Source: Methanohalophilus halophilus
GTDB taxonomy: Archaea > Halobacteriota > Methanosarcinia > Methanosarcinales > Methanosarcinaceae
Assembly: GCF_001889405.1 (NCBI RefSeq)
Contig: NZ_CP017921.1
Location: forward strand, 1,378,057-1,442,056
DNA length: 64,000 bases
Direction of reading: 5' to 3'
The translations under genes were made by a program, and so were the position numbers. The stretch's first letter is position 1. The number at the start of each line of letters is the position of its first letter. The notes under the pieces were generated by a model. That model saw nothing but the letters and a program-made list of their open reading frames with translations, searched no databases and was not told where the DNA came from. Positions 51,106-59,981 of this stretch are shown here, one piece after another.

Positions 51106-53778
51106 TTAATTTTCTGGAGGGTTGAGATTATTGATCAGTTGAACGAGTTCCTGGCGCCGGAACATTCCTTTATGCATAATACAGGCAACATTATCATCAA
51201 GCATTTTTTTGTTTTCCTCGGTAAGTTCCTGTGCTGTACAGACAATAATGGATATATTTGAAGTCGGGTCCATATTTTGGATATATTCAATAACATCATG
51301 GCCAGTGAACTCTGGCATCATCAAATCAAGCAGTAATATGTCGGGTTGCTGCTTTTGGATAATTTTTATTGCTTCTTCCCCCCCGGCAGCATCCAGTATC
51401 CTAAAACCTTCCGAATCCAGCATGGAATGGATAAGTTCCCTATCTTGTTCCTCATCATCCACCACAAGAATCGTTGTCTCTTCTGGTTTCATATTTTTCT
51501 TGACTCTTTCAAGTGTTTCGATAAGGTCTGCTTTGTCAACAGGTTTCACAAAATAGTCTTCCACGGTCCACATGCTATCGATTTTGCCCTTGTCCAGTAC
51601 GGATATCATGATAACAGGTATATCCCGTGTATGGCTGTCTTTTTTGAGTTTATCAAGTACGGTCCAGCCATCTTGGCCCGGCATCATTATATCAAGGGTG
51701 ACGGCAAGTGGTTTGAGTTCCCGGACCTTTTTTATAACCTGATCTCCTCTTTCCACCCCTATTGCATGATATCCTTTCGAACTCAGCATCGCAAGCATAA
51801 GCTCTCTTGATTTTGGATCATCTTCCGCAACCACTACCACTGGCTCGTCTCCTTTAGGATTGTGAGGTGCAGCGACAAGGCTTTCCTTATCCACTTTCGG
51901 TTCAGGTATTTTCTTTTCAACTTTGTCTTCCGGTATCAATTCGTTTTTTTCCGGAGGATCAACAGGTATGGAAAAAGTAAATGTGCTGCCTTTTCCTTCT
52001 TCACTTTCTACTTCAAGTGATCCGCCGTGAAGTTCTATGAACTTATTTATAAGTGCAAGCCCAAGCCCTGTACCTTCATATTCCCGATTTGCCGATGAAT
52101 CAAGCTGGACAAAGGGTTTGAACAATTTGTCCCGATCACTTTCAGCAATACCTATGCCTGTATCCTCTACAGCCACATGCACCATGTTTTCGGATGTGGA
52201 AGGAATTATTATTACGTTCCCTCCTTCTGGGGTAAATTTAATAGCATTACTTAGCAGGTTATAAAGTATCTGTTTAATTTTTCCTTTATCGGCTCTTATT
52301 TTTGGAATGTTTCCGGCAGAGTCAGTCTGGAGGTTTATGGATTTCTTGGTTGCCAGTGGTGAGACAATTGTTTTAACTTCCCTGAAAACATCATCCAAAT
52401 AGAACATCTCGTACTGGAGTTCCATTTTTCCTGCTTCTACCTTTGATATGTCAAGGATACTGTTAATGAGATCGAGCAAGTGTTTGCCACTTTTGAGCAC
52501 ATTTCCCACATACTTGGTTTGTTTTTCGTTTAGTTCTCCAAAAACCTGATCCAGTAGTATATCCGAAAATCCGATTATGGAATTAAGTGGGGTGCGCAAT
52601 TCATGACTCATTGTCGCAAGAAATTCACTTTTTGTGCGGTTGGCAGTTTCAGCTTCGATTTTTGCATTTTCCATCTCAAGTTCTGTATTTTTACGTTTTG
52701 TGATGTCCACTACAATACCGCTTACAATAACCGGATTCCCTTGTTTGTCTTTTTCTGTAATTGCGCCCCTGTCGTGATACCATTTCCATTTGCCATTCTT
52801 TGTCTTTATCCGGTAGTCCACTTTATATGCAGGACATTTTCCTTCCATATGGCAACGCATTGCTTCCATTGCAATTCCTTTGTCCTGGGGATGCAGCAGT
52901 TTTGTGAAATCAGTATAATGCGCATCTTTAAATTCATCCATGGAATATCCCAGCCTGGTAACTTTACCGGGATCGAAGTTTACTTTGCCACTGGGAATGT
53001 CCATTTCCCACCAGCTAAGGTTGCCTTCTCCCATTGCATTATGCAGTCGGTGTTGTAATTTTCCAATCTGTTCTTCCGCTTCTTTCCTTCTGGAGATGTC
53101 CCGTGCAATACTGAGTATTACTTTTTCTTCACGATAATCAATGACTTTGCTGCTTATCTCCGTGGGAATTTTTTTGCCGTTTTTGGTCAGATGGACAGTT
53201 TCAAATATTAATGAGCCATTTTTCAGAATTTGTTCTATCATTTCGGGTACATCTTTGGCATTTGCTTGACTATCAATATCCATGGGTGTCAGGTTTAGTA
53301 ATTCTCCCCTGGTGTATCCCAGTCTTTTGCAGGCAATTTCATTTATCTCCAGAAAATTGCCCTCCAGGTCATGGATGAAAATTGCATCAGCTGCGTTGTC
53401 AAAAATAGTATGGAATTTTTTTTCGGAACGGATGAGTTGGTCTTCCGCATTCCTGCTCTTTATAGCCTTGCTCAAACCCTTTGTCACCAATTCCACCAGT
53501 TTTTTTTCTTCATCCAGAAAGCCCGTTTCTCCTGATGATTTGTTTTTGAAATACTCCAGTTTGCCTTTTGTATTTCCATTAAAGTTGATGGTGTGCTCAA
53601 GTTTAATTTCAGTCTCAAAGAAGTTGGCATTTGTAAATATTTTATCTTCAAAAGTTATACGTGCAAAATATCGATTTCCACCACCGTTGCCTGTCAGGAG
53701 TTCTGTAATATATTTCATCAGTTTATCCGTATTCTCTGAATATGCCAGAACATCGTAAAAACTGTCAAGACATTCCAA
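51106..53778 (-). CDS. Hybrid histidine kinase with two receiver domains and a possible read-through N-terminus
   Basis: An 890-residue protein: an N-terminal sensor-like domain (1-110), two PAS domains (about 115-235 and 240-365), HisKA with H box ATMSHELRTPLNSIIGF, ATPase (LYNLLSNAIKFTP, GTGLGLALINK), then receiver 1 (AEDDPKSRELM, VTLDIMMPGQDGW) and receiver 2 (VVDDEEQDREL, LLLDLMMPEFTGHDV), which both keep the acceptor Asp. The nominal start is a TTG at 53778 without a ribosome site. The same frame continues upstream through TAG (53784-53782) to an ATG at 53835 with AAGGAATCG upstream and TATA DNA nearby, suggesting a 909-codon gene with an in-frame TAG at codon 18. Confidence 0.88.
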   Translation of the reverse strand: MECLDSFYDVLAYSENTDKLMKYITELLTGNGGGNRYFARITFEDKIFTNANFFETEIKLEHTINFNGNTKGKLEYFKNKSSGETGFLDEEKKLVELVTKGLSKAIKSRNAEDQLIRSEKKFHTIFDNAADAIFIHDLEGNFLEINEIACKRLGYTRGELLNLTPMDIDSQANAKDVPEMIEQILKNGSLIFETVHLTKNGKKIPTEISSKVIDYREEKVILSIARDISRRKEAEEQIGKLQHRLHNAMGEGNLSWWEMDIPSGKVNFDPGKVTRLGYSMDEFKDAHYTDFTKLLHPQDKGIAMEAMRCHMEGKCPAYKVDYRIKTKNGKWKWYHDRGAITEKDKQGNPVIVSGIVVDITKRKNTELEMENAKIEAETANRTKSEFLATMSHELRTPLNSIIGFSDILLDQVFGELNEKQTKYVGNVLKSGKHLLDLINSILDISKVEAGKMELQYEMFYLDDVFREVKTIVSPLATKKSINLQTDSAGNIPKIRADKGKIKQILYNLLSNAIKFTPEGGNVIIIPSTSENMVHVAVEDTGIGIAESDRDKLFKPFVQLDSSANREYEGTGLGLALINKFIELHGGSLEVESEEGKGSTFTFSIPVDPPEKNELIPEDKVEKKIPEPKVDKESLVAAPHNPKGDEPVVVVAEDDPKSRELMLAMLSSKGYHAIGVERGDQVIKKVRELKPLAVTLDIMMPGQDGWTVLDKLKKDSHTRDIPVIMISVLDKGKIDSMWTVEDYFVKPVDKADLIETLERVKKNMKPEETTILVVDDEEQDRELIHSMLDSEGFRILDAAGGEEAIKIIQKQQPDILLLDLMMPEFTGHDVIEYIQNMDPTSNISIIVCTAQELTEENKKMLDDNVACIMHKGMFRRQELVQLINNLNPPEN

Positions 53779-54016
53779 TATCTAAAGGCCACAAAAGTTT
53801 TCAGATTTAGTATCAGTATGTTTTTTGGTGGTCATGGCTATCGATTCCTTTCTTATATACAAAAAGTCTGTTTAGTTTTTATTTATAATTATCACTTATA
53901 ATAAACAGGCATCTGCTATTTTTGATCACAACTTATTTTTATATGAAAGGTATTGGCATACATGATGTCTAACATCTATCTGGCATTTATCCTGATATTA
54001 TTTCAGACATTAACAT

Positions 54017-54147
54017 TATATAAGAGAAAGTCATAGTGGGCCGAGTAAGTCTGTATCATAGGTTTTTACACAGCCTGTAAAAGGGCAGTGCTGGACCTTA
54101 GTTCCAGGGCTACGGGACGCAAGAATGTGTCCTTAAGGAGGTTTATA
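54017..54147 (+). promoter_or_regulatory. Promoter and structured leader of the S13-S4-S11-RpoD operon
   Basis: TTATATAA (54017-54024) is a good TATA box, placing the RNA start near 54045. The roughly 100-nt leader contains three hairpins in a row: TTTTACA-CAGCC-TGTAAAA (54064-54082), CTGGA-N7-TCCAG (54091-54107) and GGACGC-N6-GTGTCC (54115-54132), directly before the ribosome site AAGGAGGT. Ribosomal protein operons often use such leaders for feedback control; which protein would bind here is not known. The DNA upstream (53836-54016) holds nothing I recognise. Confidence 0.5.
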
Positions 54148-54594
54148 ATGGCAGACGAAGAAATAAGACATCTTGTACGTATAATGAACACTGACTTGCA
54201 GGGTAAGCAGAAGGTCCTTTATGCACTCACCGGTATCAAGGGGATTGGCAGAAGGACTGCGAGACTCATTGCAGAAAGTGCAGAAGTAGATCCATCAGAA
54301 ACTATTGGTTATCTTTCTGATGAGGGTATTGCCAGGCTTAATGAAGCTATCGAGACATTTGAAAACCACCTTCCGGTTTGGATGCTTAATAGGCAAAAGG
54401 ATTTGTTGACAGGTGAAAATAAACATCTTCTTGGGCAGGATATTGACCTGACCATAAGGGAAGATTTGAACGACCTCAAAAAGATTCGTGCATATCGTGG
54501 TATACGCCATGAAAGAGGTTTGAAGGTACGTGGACAGAGAACCAAGTCCGCAGGACGCGGTGGATCCACAATAGGTGTCAGCAAAACAAGATGA
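54148..54594 (+). CDS. rps13: Small ribosomal subunit protein uS13
   Basis: A 148-residue uS13. It begins with [16 protein letters not shown], the [13 protein letters not shown] helix-hairpin-helix, [17 protein letters not shown], and the C-terminal basic tail that enters the ribosomal head. The ATG at 54148 follows GGAGGT by 6 nt. It is the first gene of the S13-S4-S11-RpoD operon, conserved in archaea. Confidence 0.97.
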   Translation: MADEEIRHLVRIMNTDLQGKQKVLYALTGIKGIGRRTARLIAESAEVDPSETIGYLSDEGIARLNEAIETFENHLPVWMLNRQKDLLTGENKHLLGQDIDLTIREDLNDLKKIRAYRGIRHERGLKVRGQRTKSAGRGGSTIGVSKTR

Positions 54595-54606
54595 AGGTGA
54601 TTTGAT

Positions 54607-55161
54607 ATGGTTTATCCCGGAAAGAAAAGAAAAAGTTATGACACCCCGAAGCACCCCTGGCAAGCTTCCCGTATGGCAAATGAGGTTGACCTGATTAAAA
54701 AATACGGCCTCAGGAATAAAAAAGAACTCTGGAAGGCACACAGTATTCTCAGACGTTACAGGGCAGATGCCCGTAGATTACTTGCTGATTCTGCAGAAGC
54801 TGAACTTACCGGTCACGCAAAGACTGAAGCAGACCAGATTCTATCCAAATTGATTCGTTATTCCATGATCAAAGGCGATGCCGAGATCGATGATATTCTG
54901 GCATTAAACACAGAAGCTATTCTTGAAAGAAGGCTTCAGACCCTTGTTCACAGACTTGGTTTAGCCAGAACTCCCAAGCAGGCAAGACAGTTTATTACAC
55001 ATGGTCATATTGCAATTGGTGGTAAAAAGTTGACAGTTCCTGGTATGCTGGTGTCAAAACAGGATGAGATGATGATTGATTACTATGGGACATCACCTAT
55101 GACTACCGAGTCACACCCGGAGAGGCCCGCTCAGATTGCATCTTCCCTCGTGGAGGAATGA
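54607..55161 (+). CDS. rps4: Small ribosomal subunit protein uS4
   Basis: A 184-residue uS4 of archaeal type, with the early [17 protein letters not shown] and an S4 RNA-binding domain ([39 protein letters not shown]). It binds 16S rRNA in the 30S body. GAAGGTGATTTG precedes the ATG, 12 bp after the S13 gene. Confidence 0.97.
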   Translation: MVYPGKKRKSYDTPKHPWQASRMANEVDLIKKYGLRNKKELWKAHSILRRYRADARRLLADSAEAELTGHAKTEADQILSKLIRYSMIKGDAEIDDILALNTEAILERRLQTLVHRLGLARTPKQARQFITHGHIAIGGKKLTVPGMLVSKQDEMMIDYYGTSPMTTESHPERPAQIASSLVEE

Positions 55162-55172
55162 AGGAGGTTTGA

Positions 55173-55556
<384 letters not shown>

Positions 55557-55607
55557 TTGCAGTGTAACACATATAGACAGGTTTGTAATTTCACGAGGTT
55601 CCCGAAA

Positions 55608-56408
55608 ATGGAAATCGATATACTTGAGCTGTCTGATAGATCTGCCAGATTTATTTTGTCAGATGTGGATGCAGCTTTTGCGAATGGATTGAGGCGGGCT
55701 ATGCTTGCCGATGTCCCCACTCTCGCAATCGATGAAGTCAATATTTACAACAACACTTCAGTCCTTTATGATGAACAGGTAGCTTTGAGACTGGCCCTGG
55801 TGCCTCTTGTGACAAGTTTCGATGAGTTTACTCCTCACGAAGAGTGTTCCTGTGAAGAGGGGTGTCCGGCCTGCACGGTTTCCCTCACGTTGAGTGTGGA
55901 AGCACCAATGGATGAGGAAAAGACTGTTTATTCAGGGGACCTTGTATCCGCAGATCCCAAAGTAAAAGCTGCCGATTCCAACATCCCTGTTGTTAAGCTT
56001 AAAGGTGGACAGCAACTTGTCCTTGAAGCGATTGCAAAGATGGGTTACGGTCACGACCACGCTAAATGGCAGGCAGGAGTTGCCTGTGGTTACAAAAATG
56101 TGCCAGTGATCAGTATCGAGGGTTGTGATCTCTGTGAAAAATGCGTAGAGGCATGTCCTCGCGATATATTGGCCCTTGGTGAGGAATCTGCAGAAGTTGT
56201 GAATGATAGACTATTGAACTGCTCTCTCTGCAAACAGTGTGTAGAAGTATGTGGTATTGATGCAATCTCGGTTCGTGAGAATGATACATCTTTTATTTTC
56301 ACTCTTGAATCCGATGGTTCATATAGTGCAGAAGAGTTAATTATAAATGCAGTTAATACAATCAGGACGAAAGCTTCAACCCTTGATGAAATTCTGGGTG
56401 AATTGTAA
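55608..56408 (+). CDS. rpoD: DNA-directed RNA polymerase subunit D (Rpo3) with Fe-S domain
   Basis: A 266-residue homologue of the bacterial alpha and eukaryotic Rpb3 subunits. It begins MEIDILELSDRSARFILSD and has the dimerisation segment FANGLRRAMLADVPTLAID. The inserted domain carries CDLCEKCVEACP and CSLCKQCVEVCG, eight Cys in all, enough for two [4Fe-4S] clusters as in methanogen RpoD. It nucleates polymerase assembly with Rpo11. The ATG at 55608 follows GAGGTT; a longer frame from 55557 lacks support. Confidence 0.96.
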   Translation: MEIDILELSDRSARFILSDVDAAFANGLRRAMLADVPTLAIDEVNIYNNTSVLYDEQVALRLALVPLVTSFDEFTPHEECSCEEGCPACTVSLTLSVEAPMDEEKTVYSGDLVSADPKVKAADSNIPVVKLKGGQQLVLEAIAKMGYGHDHAKWQAGVACGYKNVPVISIEGCDLCEKCVEACPRDILALGEESAEVVNDRLLNCSLCKQCVEVCGIDAISVRENDTSFIFTLESDGSYSAEELIINAVNTIRTKASTLDEILGEL

Positions 56409-56436
56409 TAGGAAATTCCTTTTCCTATTATCCTTT
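56406..56436 (+). terminator. Hairpin terminator after rpoD
   Basis: TAATAGGAAA (56406-56415) and TTTCCTATTA (56421-56430) pair perfectly over 10 bp with a 5-nt loop, then TCCTTTT. The left arm includes the rpoD stop codon. It ends the S13-S4-S11-RpoD operon in this organism, where other archaea often continue with L18e and L13. Confidence 0.7.
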
Positions 56437-56545
56437 TATAGGCTTTAATAGCAGAAGCAAAAATTCATAATTGTAATTTTGTTGGCCATTTACATGGGCA
56501 AAGTATATATAGTATTGGCCCGTTTATGGCGAAAAACAACAGCGT

Positions 56546-56633
56546 GCGAGGGTTGCCCAGCCAGGCCAAAGGCGCTAGGTTGAGGGCCTAGTCTCGTAGG
56601 AGTTCGAGGGTTCGAATCCCTTCCCTCGCACCA
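56546..56633 (+). tRNA. tRNA-Leu (anticodon GAG)
   Basis: GCGAGGG (56546-56552) pairs with CCCTCGC (56623-56629), with A and an encoded CCA to 56633. The anticodon arm CTAGG-TTGAGGG-CCTAG gives GAG, and the variable arm is long, as for Leu. It reads CUC and CUU. The 256 bp that follow contain only AT-rich DNA with TATA-like stretches. Confidence 0.96.
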
Positions 56634-56889
56634 AATATTTTTTCTAAATATTAGAATTATTTGCATATTAACCTTTCTTGATTTTTGTTCTCATGATATT
56701 ATATAGGCGCTCCTGAACTGTGTTATTTTAAAGATAAGTATAGGATTCACCGCAGGTCAACTAAATCTCTCATTTATCTTTTAGTGTGAATTTGATAGGA
56801 TTGCGTTTTGCATAATAGTTAAATAGAATTGAGTTATTACAAAATTAGTTGTTTAAATATCACTCTATTAGTTAAAGGGGGATCTATTC

Positions 56890-57519
56890 ATTTCAATAAA
56901 GAATAGTTGGGGTAAAATAGAGAATACACTAAGGTCAATAAAAGGCATCGAAGAAACTCTTTTACTGAATCAGGCGGACAGGTCTCATATTTTTGGGCTT
57001 GAGGTTTTTGATGAAAAGAATTCCTCCGGCAGTCTTGGAATTAAAAATAATACTGGGGTAAAAAAGACACTTGGTTCACAGATTCTTGTTTCTTTCCTGA
57101 CAAACCGGGAATATGACTGGCCAGAAAATAATCTGAAACTCATATACGGGGGTGAAATTGTGGGTGAAGATATCAGTGACCCTCTGGAGCTTGCACGACT
57201 TGAAGAATGCAAGGATTGCTGTGTGATGGGTAACATAGTGTTCTATAATGACAGTTTCAAACGCCTAAAATCACCGGATTTAGAACTTGAAATGCTAATT
57301 CAGGCAAAACCTTTCCCTGAAGTTGAGAAAAACCCCTGCGTTTCAGAGGCTATAGTCGCATTACCCTCAAGGTTAAGCGATTCCTATATTAAATCCAGAA
57401 TGGGTATTGAATCAAACAATTCTATGGGCACTTTCCTGTTAGGTCTGGATTTAAATCCAGATTTTTGTGTAAATATGGGATATTGTGGACCTGCCGAACT
57501 TTGTAATCTTCAACCCTGA
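56890..57519 (+). CDS. Unknown 209-residue protein with apparent ATT start
   Basis: The coding pattern clearly extends upstream of the first usual start codon (GTG 57160): 90 more codons read as ordinary protein (KNSWGKIENTLRSIKGIE, ILVSFLTNREYDWPENN). GGGGGATC at 56877-56884 lies 5 nt before ATT at 56890, and no ATG, GTG or TTG occurs in frame before 57160, so ATT is the best start. The C-terminal half has ECKDCC, NPCVSEAIVALPSR and CVNMGYCGPAELC, so several Cys could bind a metal. I do not recognise a family. It lies downstream of tRNA-Leu and upstream of the DHH-like gene (147-bp gap). Confidence 0.65.
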   Translation: MSIKNSWGKIENTLRSIKGIEETLLLNQADRSHIFGLEVFDEKNSSGSLGIKNNTGVKKTLGSQILVSFLTNREYDWPENNLKLIYGGEIVGEDISDPLELARLEECKDCCVMGNIVFYNDSFKRLKSPDLELEMLIQAKPFPEVEKNPCVSEAIVALPSRLSDSYIKSRMGIESNNSMGTFLLGLDLNPDFCVNMGYCGPAELCNLQP

Positions 57520-57666
57520 TTTTATCCTTTTTACATAAGTCCCTATTATATGCAATAAAATCCATAAAGTATTAATGCCTGAACTCACTTTATACATTCA
57601 ATAATCGAGAATTAATGTATTTATGAGTGTAATTTTTAGATTTATATGAAGTAAAAGGAGATTGAA

Positions 57667-58638
57667 ATGTCTGTTTTGAGGGATAGTGGATGCAATGTCC
57701 CTTCTACTATTGTTAGAAATTTTTACCCATTCTATGATCCACAGAACATTGAGGGTATGATTATTGGCAACGATATTGACTCTCTTCTAAGTGCCTCATT
57801 CCTTAAAACCAAATTTGGATGGGACATAGTTGGTGTGTATGACTATAAAACATTAAGTTTTTCAGCTACTGTGGGAGATTTCCACAATAAGTTGCTTGAA
57901 GGAAAATATATTGCTGTGGATCTGGATATATATCATCCATGCATCTTCTCCATTGGACATCACATAATAGGATCTAGCTGTCAGGACTGCCTTGAAGGTC
58001 ATTCAAATTCACTGAATCCGAACCTTCTAAGGGGGATCTATCTCCAAAGTTACAGGAGGAAATATCCCTTAAATACTATCCACTTTCTTCTCTGGTTGTT
58101 TGAATCCGAGTCTGGCATGGATACAAAGACCAGAAGCCTTGTATGGCTTGCCGATTCCTCTTATGTAAATGGACAGCGTCACAGATTCAGATCGAATGTT
58201 CATGAATGGGTTATGAATTTTTTCAGGTCCCCGGCATTTCTGGATTCTTTCGAATTAATTGACACGTATAAGTTTGAATATTTATTATCCGAATGGCTGT
58301 TTCCTCTCCTTAAGGGAACCGGTTTGAATACCTCAAGAGGTCAGGTCAGTTCTTATCATATGGGTCTTTCCGGGTATCAATGCCAGTGGACATCTACTGA
58401 AAATGAAAGAGCATGTATCATTGCGATGTTTGAGCTGATAGAACATATTACAGGTTGGGAAATTCCTGTCTTGCCGCGTAAATTCATAGACATAAAAGGT
58501 GTTCGCAGGAGCCTTTTTCTAAGCGATATTTTTAAAGATAGTACGAATCTGGACTCTTTTTTGCTAAAAAATAATGTGTTTTCATTTGTATTTACCACGT
58601 CTAAAACAATTAATTATACAACAGGAATTAAATTGTGA
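57667..58638 (+). CDS. DHH-fold-like protein of unknown function
   Basis: A 323-residue protein. The opening GMIIGNDIDSLLSASFLKTKFGW resembles the first Asp motif of DHH phosphoesterases, and VDLDIYHPCIFSIGHHIIG contains the Asp and His-His expected for the metal site; LVWLADSSYVNGQRH follows. A canonical DHHA1 GGGH motif is not seen. I recall similar stand-alone proteins in varied prokaryotes and phages without assigned function. AAAGGAGATTG precedes the ATG. A nuclease or nucleotide phosphoesterase is possible. It is convergent with the orphan methyltransferase, 26 bp apart. Confidence 0.65.
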   Translation: MSVLRDSGCNVPSTIVRNFYPFYDPQNIEGMIIGNDIDSLLSASFLKTKFGWDIVGVYDYKTLSFSATVGDFHNKLLEGKYIAVDLDIYHPCIFSIGHHIIGSSCQDCLEGHSNSLNPNLLRGIYLQSYRRKYPLNTIHFLLWLFESESGMDTKTRSLVWLADSSYVNGQRHRFRSNVHEWVMNFFRSPAFLDSFELIDTYKFEYLLSEWLFPLLKGTGLNTSRGQVSSYHMGLSGYQCQWTSTENERACIIAMFELIEHITGWEIPVLPRKFIDIKGVRRSLFLSDIFKDSTNLDSFLLKNNVFSFVFTTSKTINYTTGIKL

Positions 58639-58664
58639 ATCTGATGAAGTCCAGATGATAGGGT

Positions 58665-59678
58665 TTATTGTGGTTGCCTATTTTCATCCTTTTTGCTAGT
58701 TTTCTTTATTGCTTTCTCAACGCTCCATCTACCTCTGCCCAATTCCTCGCCAATTGTCTCTATAGTATCTTTTTTGTTTAATCCCTTTTGGCGCAATTCC
58801 CTGTATCTTGTAAACAGGTAATCCGTCTCTTGTGAAGTCCAGGCCTTACCCTGGTTTTCCATATTCTTGATGACAGGTTTGCGTAATTCCGGGATCATAA
58901 ATCCCGGTTTAATAACGTTGCTTTGGTCAATTTCCCGGGTTTTTGTTCTAAACATCGTTTCTGATATTTCAAAGCCAACGCAGTGCCTGTTCAGACCGAT
59001 TGCAACGGCTGCAGTTGAAAATCCGCCCAGGAACATGTCACAAACAAGGTCGCCTTCATTACTACTGTATTGAATAATTTTTTTCAGGAGTTTGTGGGGC
59101 AGTTCATTTTTATTTTTAACTTTGCCGGGTTTGTACTCCCTGTTAATTACCCAGACATCTTCCCTGTCCCTATAATTCAGCGATCTCCCGTCTTCTGTTT
59201 TTTCACATGTTCCATATCTTGATTCCAGATTAAATGTGCGACTTTTGCCGGGTTTTTCGTAGTATAAAATATGATAATGGGAGGATACGTATTTTGCTTT
59301 TGTATAAACACCAAAATTGTATTTCCATATTATATGATTGATCTCTTCCAGATTTGTCTGGTAAAGGGCATGGAGGATATGGTAGAGATTTGTGTATCCT
59401 GAAACAATGTAGATGGAGCCACCAGGTTTTAGAATTCTTTCTGCTTCTTTAATCCAGGCCAGGCTGAAATCTGCGTATTTATCTTCCGGGATTTCTACGT
59501 ATCCATCAACCACAAATTTTTCATTTCTATTGTAATGCTGGTGTAATTTGTCCCCTTTTATCCCATATGGAGGATCGGTAATTATCAGATCCACCGATTC
59601 ATCGGGGATATGAGTTGCAGCTCCTGTAATGCAATCCTCATTGTAAAATACATTTCCATAAATGTCAACGGGTTTCAT
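58665..59678 (-). CDS. Orphan DNA methyltransferase (beta class) with SANT/Myb-like C-terminus
   Basis: About 337 residues. The catalytic motif DLIITDPPYGIKGD (motif IV) comes first, and the SAM-binding FLGGFSTAAVAIGLNRHCVGFE (motif I region) near residue 230, the order of beta-class N6-adenine or N4-cytosine enzymes; the region between carries the target recognition part. Residues about 280-330 (AWTSQETDYLFTRYRELRQ, GRGRWSVEKAI) look like a SANT/Myb-type helix bundle. No restriction endonuclease is next to it, so it is an orphan or regulatory methylase. The ATG at 59678 follows GGAGTTGA. Confidence 0.88.
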   Translation of the reverse strand: MKPVDIYGNVFYNEDCITGAATHIPDESVDLIITDPPYGIKGDKLHQHYNRNEKFVVDGYVEIPEDKYADFSLAWIKEAERILKPGGSIYIVSGYTNLYHILHALYQTNLEEINHIIWKYNFGVYTKAKYVSSHYHILYYEKPGKSRTFNLESRYGTCEKTEDGRSLNYRDREDVWVINREYKPGKVKNKNELPHKLLKKIIQYSSNEGDLVCDMFLGGFSTAAVAIGLNRHCVGFEISETMFRTKTREIDQSNVIKPGFMIPELRKPVIKNMENQGKAWTSQETDYLFTRYRELRQKGLNKKDTIETIGEELGRGRWSVEKAIKKTSKKDENRQPQ

Positions 59679-59835
59679 TTTCAACTCCATGCGCTAGGTA
59701 TTTTCATAACCTATCTGGAAGAATAAATAAATATTGTCTGAAGAGTGGCTGTTTTTGAATCTTCTATATTACTTTCACCTTGCTTGGAGGTCCTTAAAAT
59801 AGTTTATATTCTTATTTCTTATTGAGGTGATCAGT

Positions 59836-59910
59836 ATGGATGAATTCTTCAAAAGTCTTATAGAGAGAACAAAACGCTATGAAAAACTGGACCACTTTAG
59901 GAACAATTAA
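59836..59910 (+). CDS. 24-residue charged mini-protein with a perfect ribosome site
   Basis: ATG at 59836 to TAA at 59908-59910 encodes MDEFFKSLIERTKRYEKLDH plus four residues, a likely single amphipathic helix. The ribosome site GAGGTGATC (59824-59832) is a full match to the 16S anti-SD, 3 nt before the ATG, and a TATA-like TAGTTTATATTC lies 25-35 bp further up. It stands alone between the methyltransferase (divergent) and the cis-prenyltransferase (convergent), followed by a hairpin. No family is recognised. Confidence 0.6.
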   Translation: MDEFFKSLIERTKRYEKLDHFRNN

Positions 59911-59923
59911 CAATAAAAAGGCT

Positions 59924-59973
59924 GGCCGGTTTCCATCGCCCTCCCGTCATGGTTTCTGATGATACCGGCCTTT
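59924..59973. terminator. GGCCGGT/ACCGGCC hairpin between the mini-protein and uppS
   Basis: GGCCGGT (59924-59930) and ACCGGCC (59964-59970) can pair over 7 bp across a 33-nt loop, followed by TTT on the plus strand and by AGCC plus TTTTT (59914-59919 complement) on the minus strand. It would serve as a two-way end for the mini-protein and uppS transcripts, or be a structured 3' region of the mini-gene. The large loop makes a simple terminator less sure. Confidence 0.45.
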
Positions 59974-59981
59974 AATAAATT

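Noticed and set aside
56634..56880. Possible integration site downstream of tRNA-Leu(GAG)
   Set aside because: No repeat of the tRNA 3' end and no integrase gene was found in the following 3 kb.
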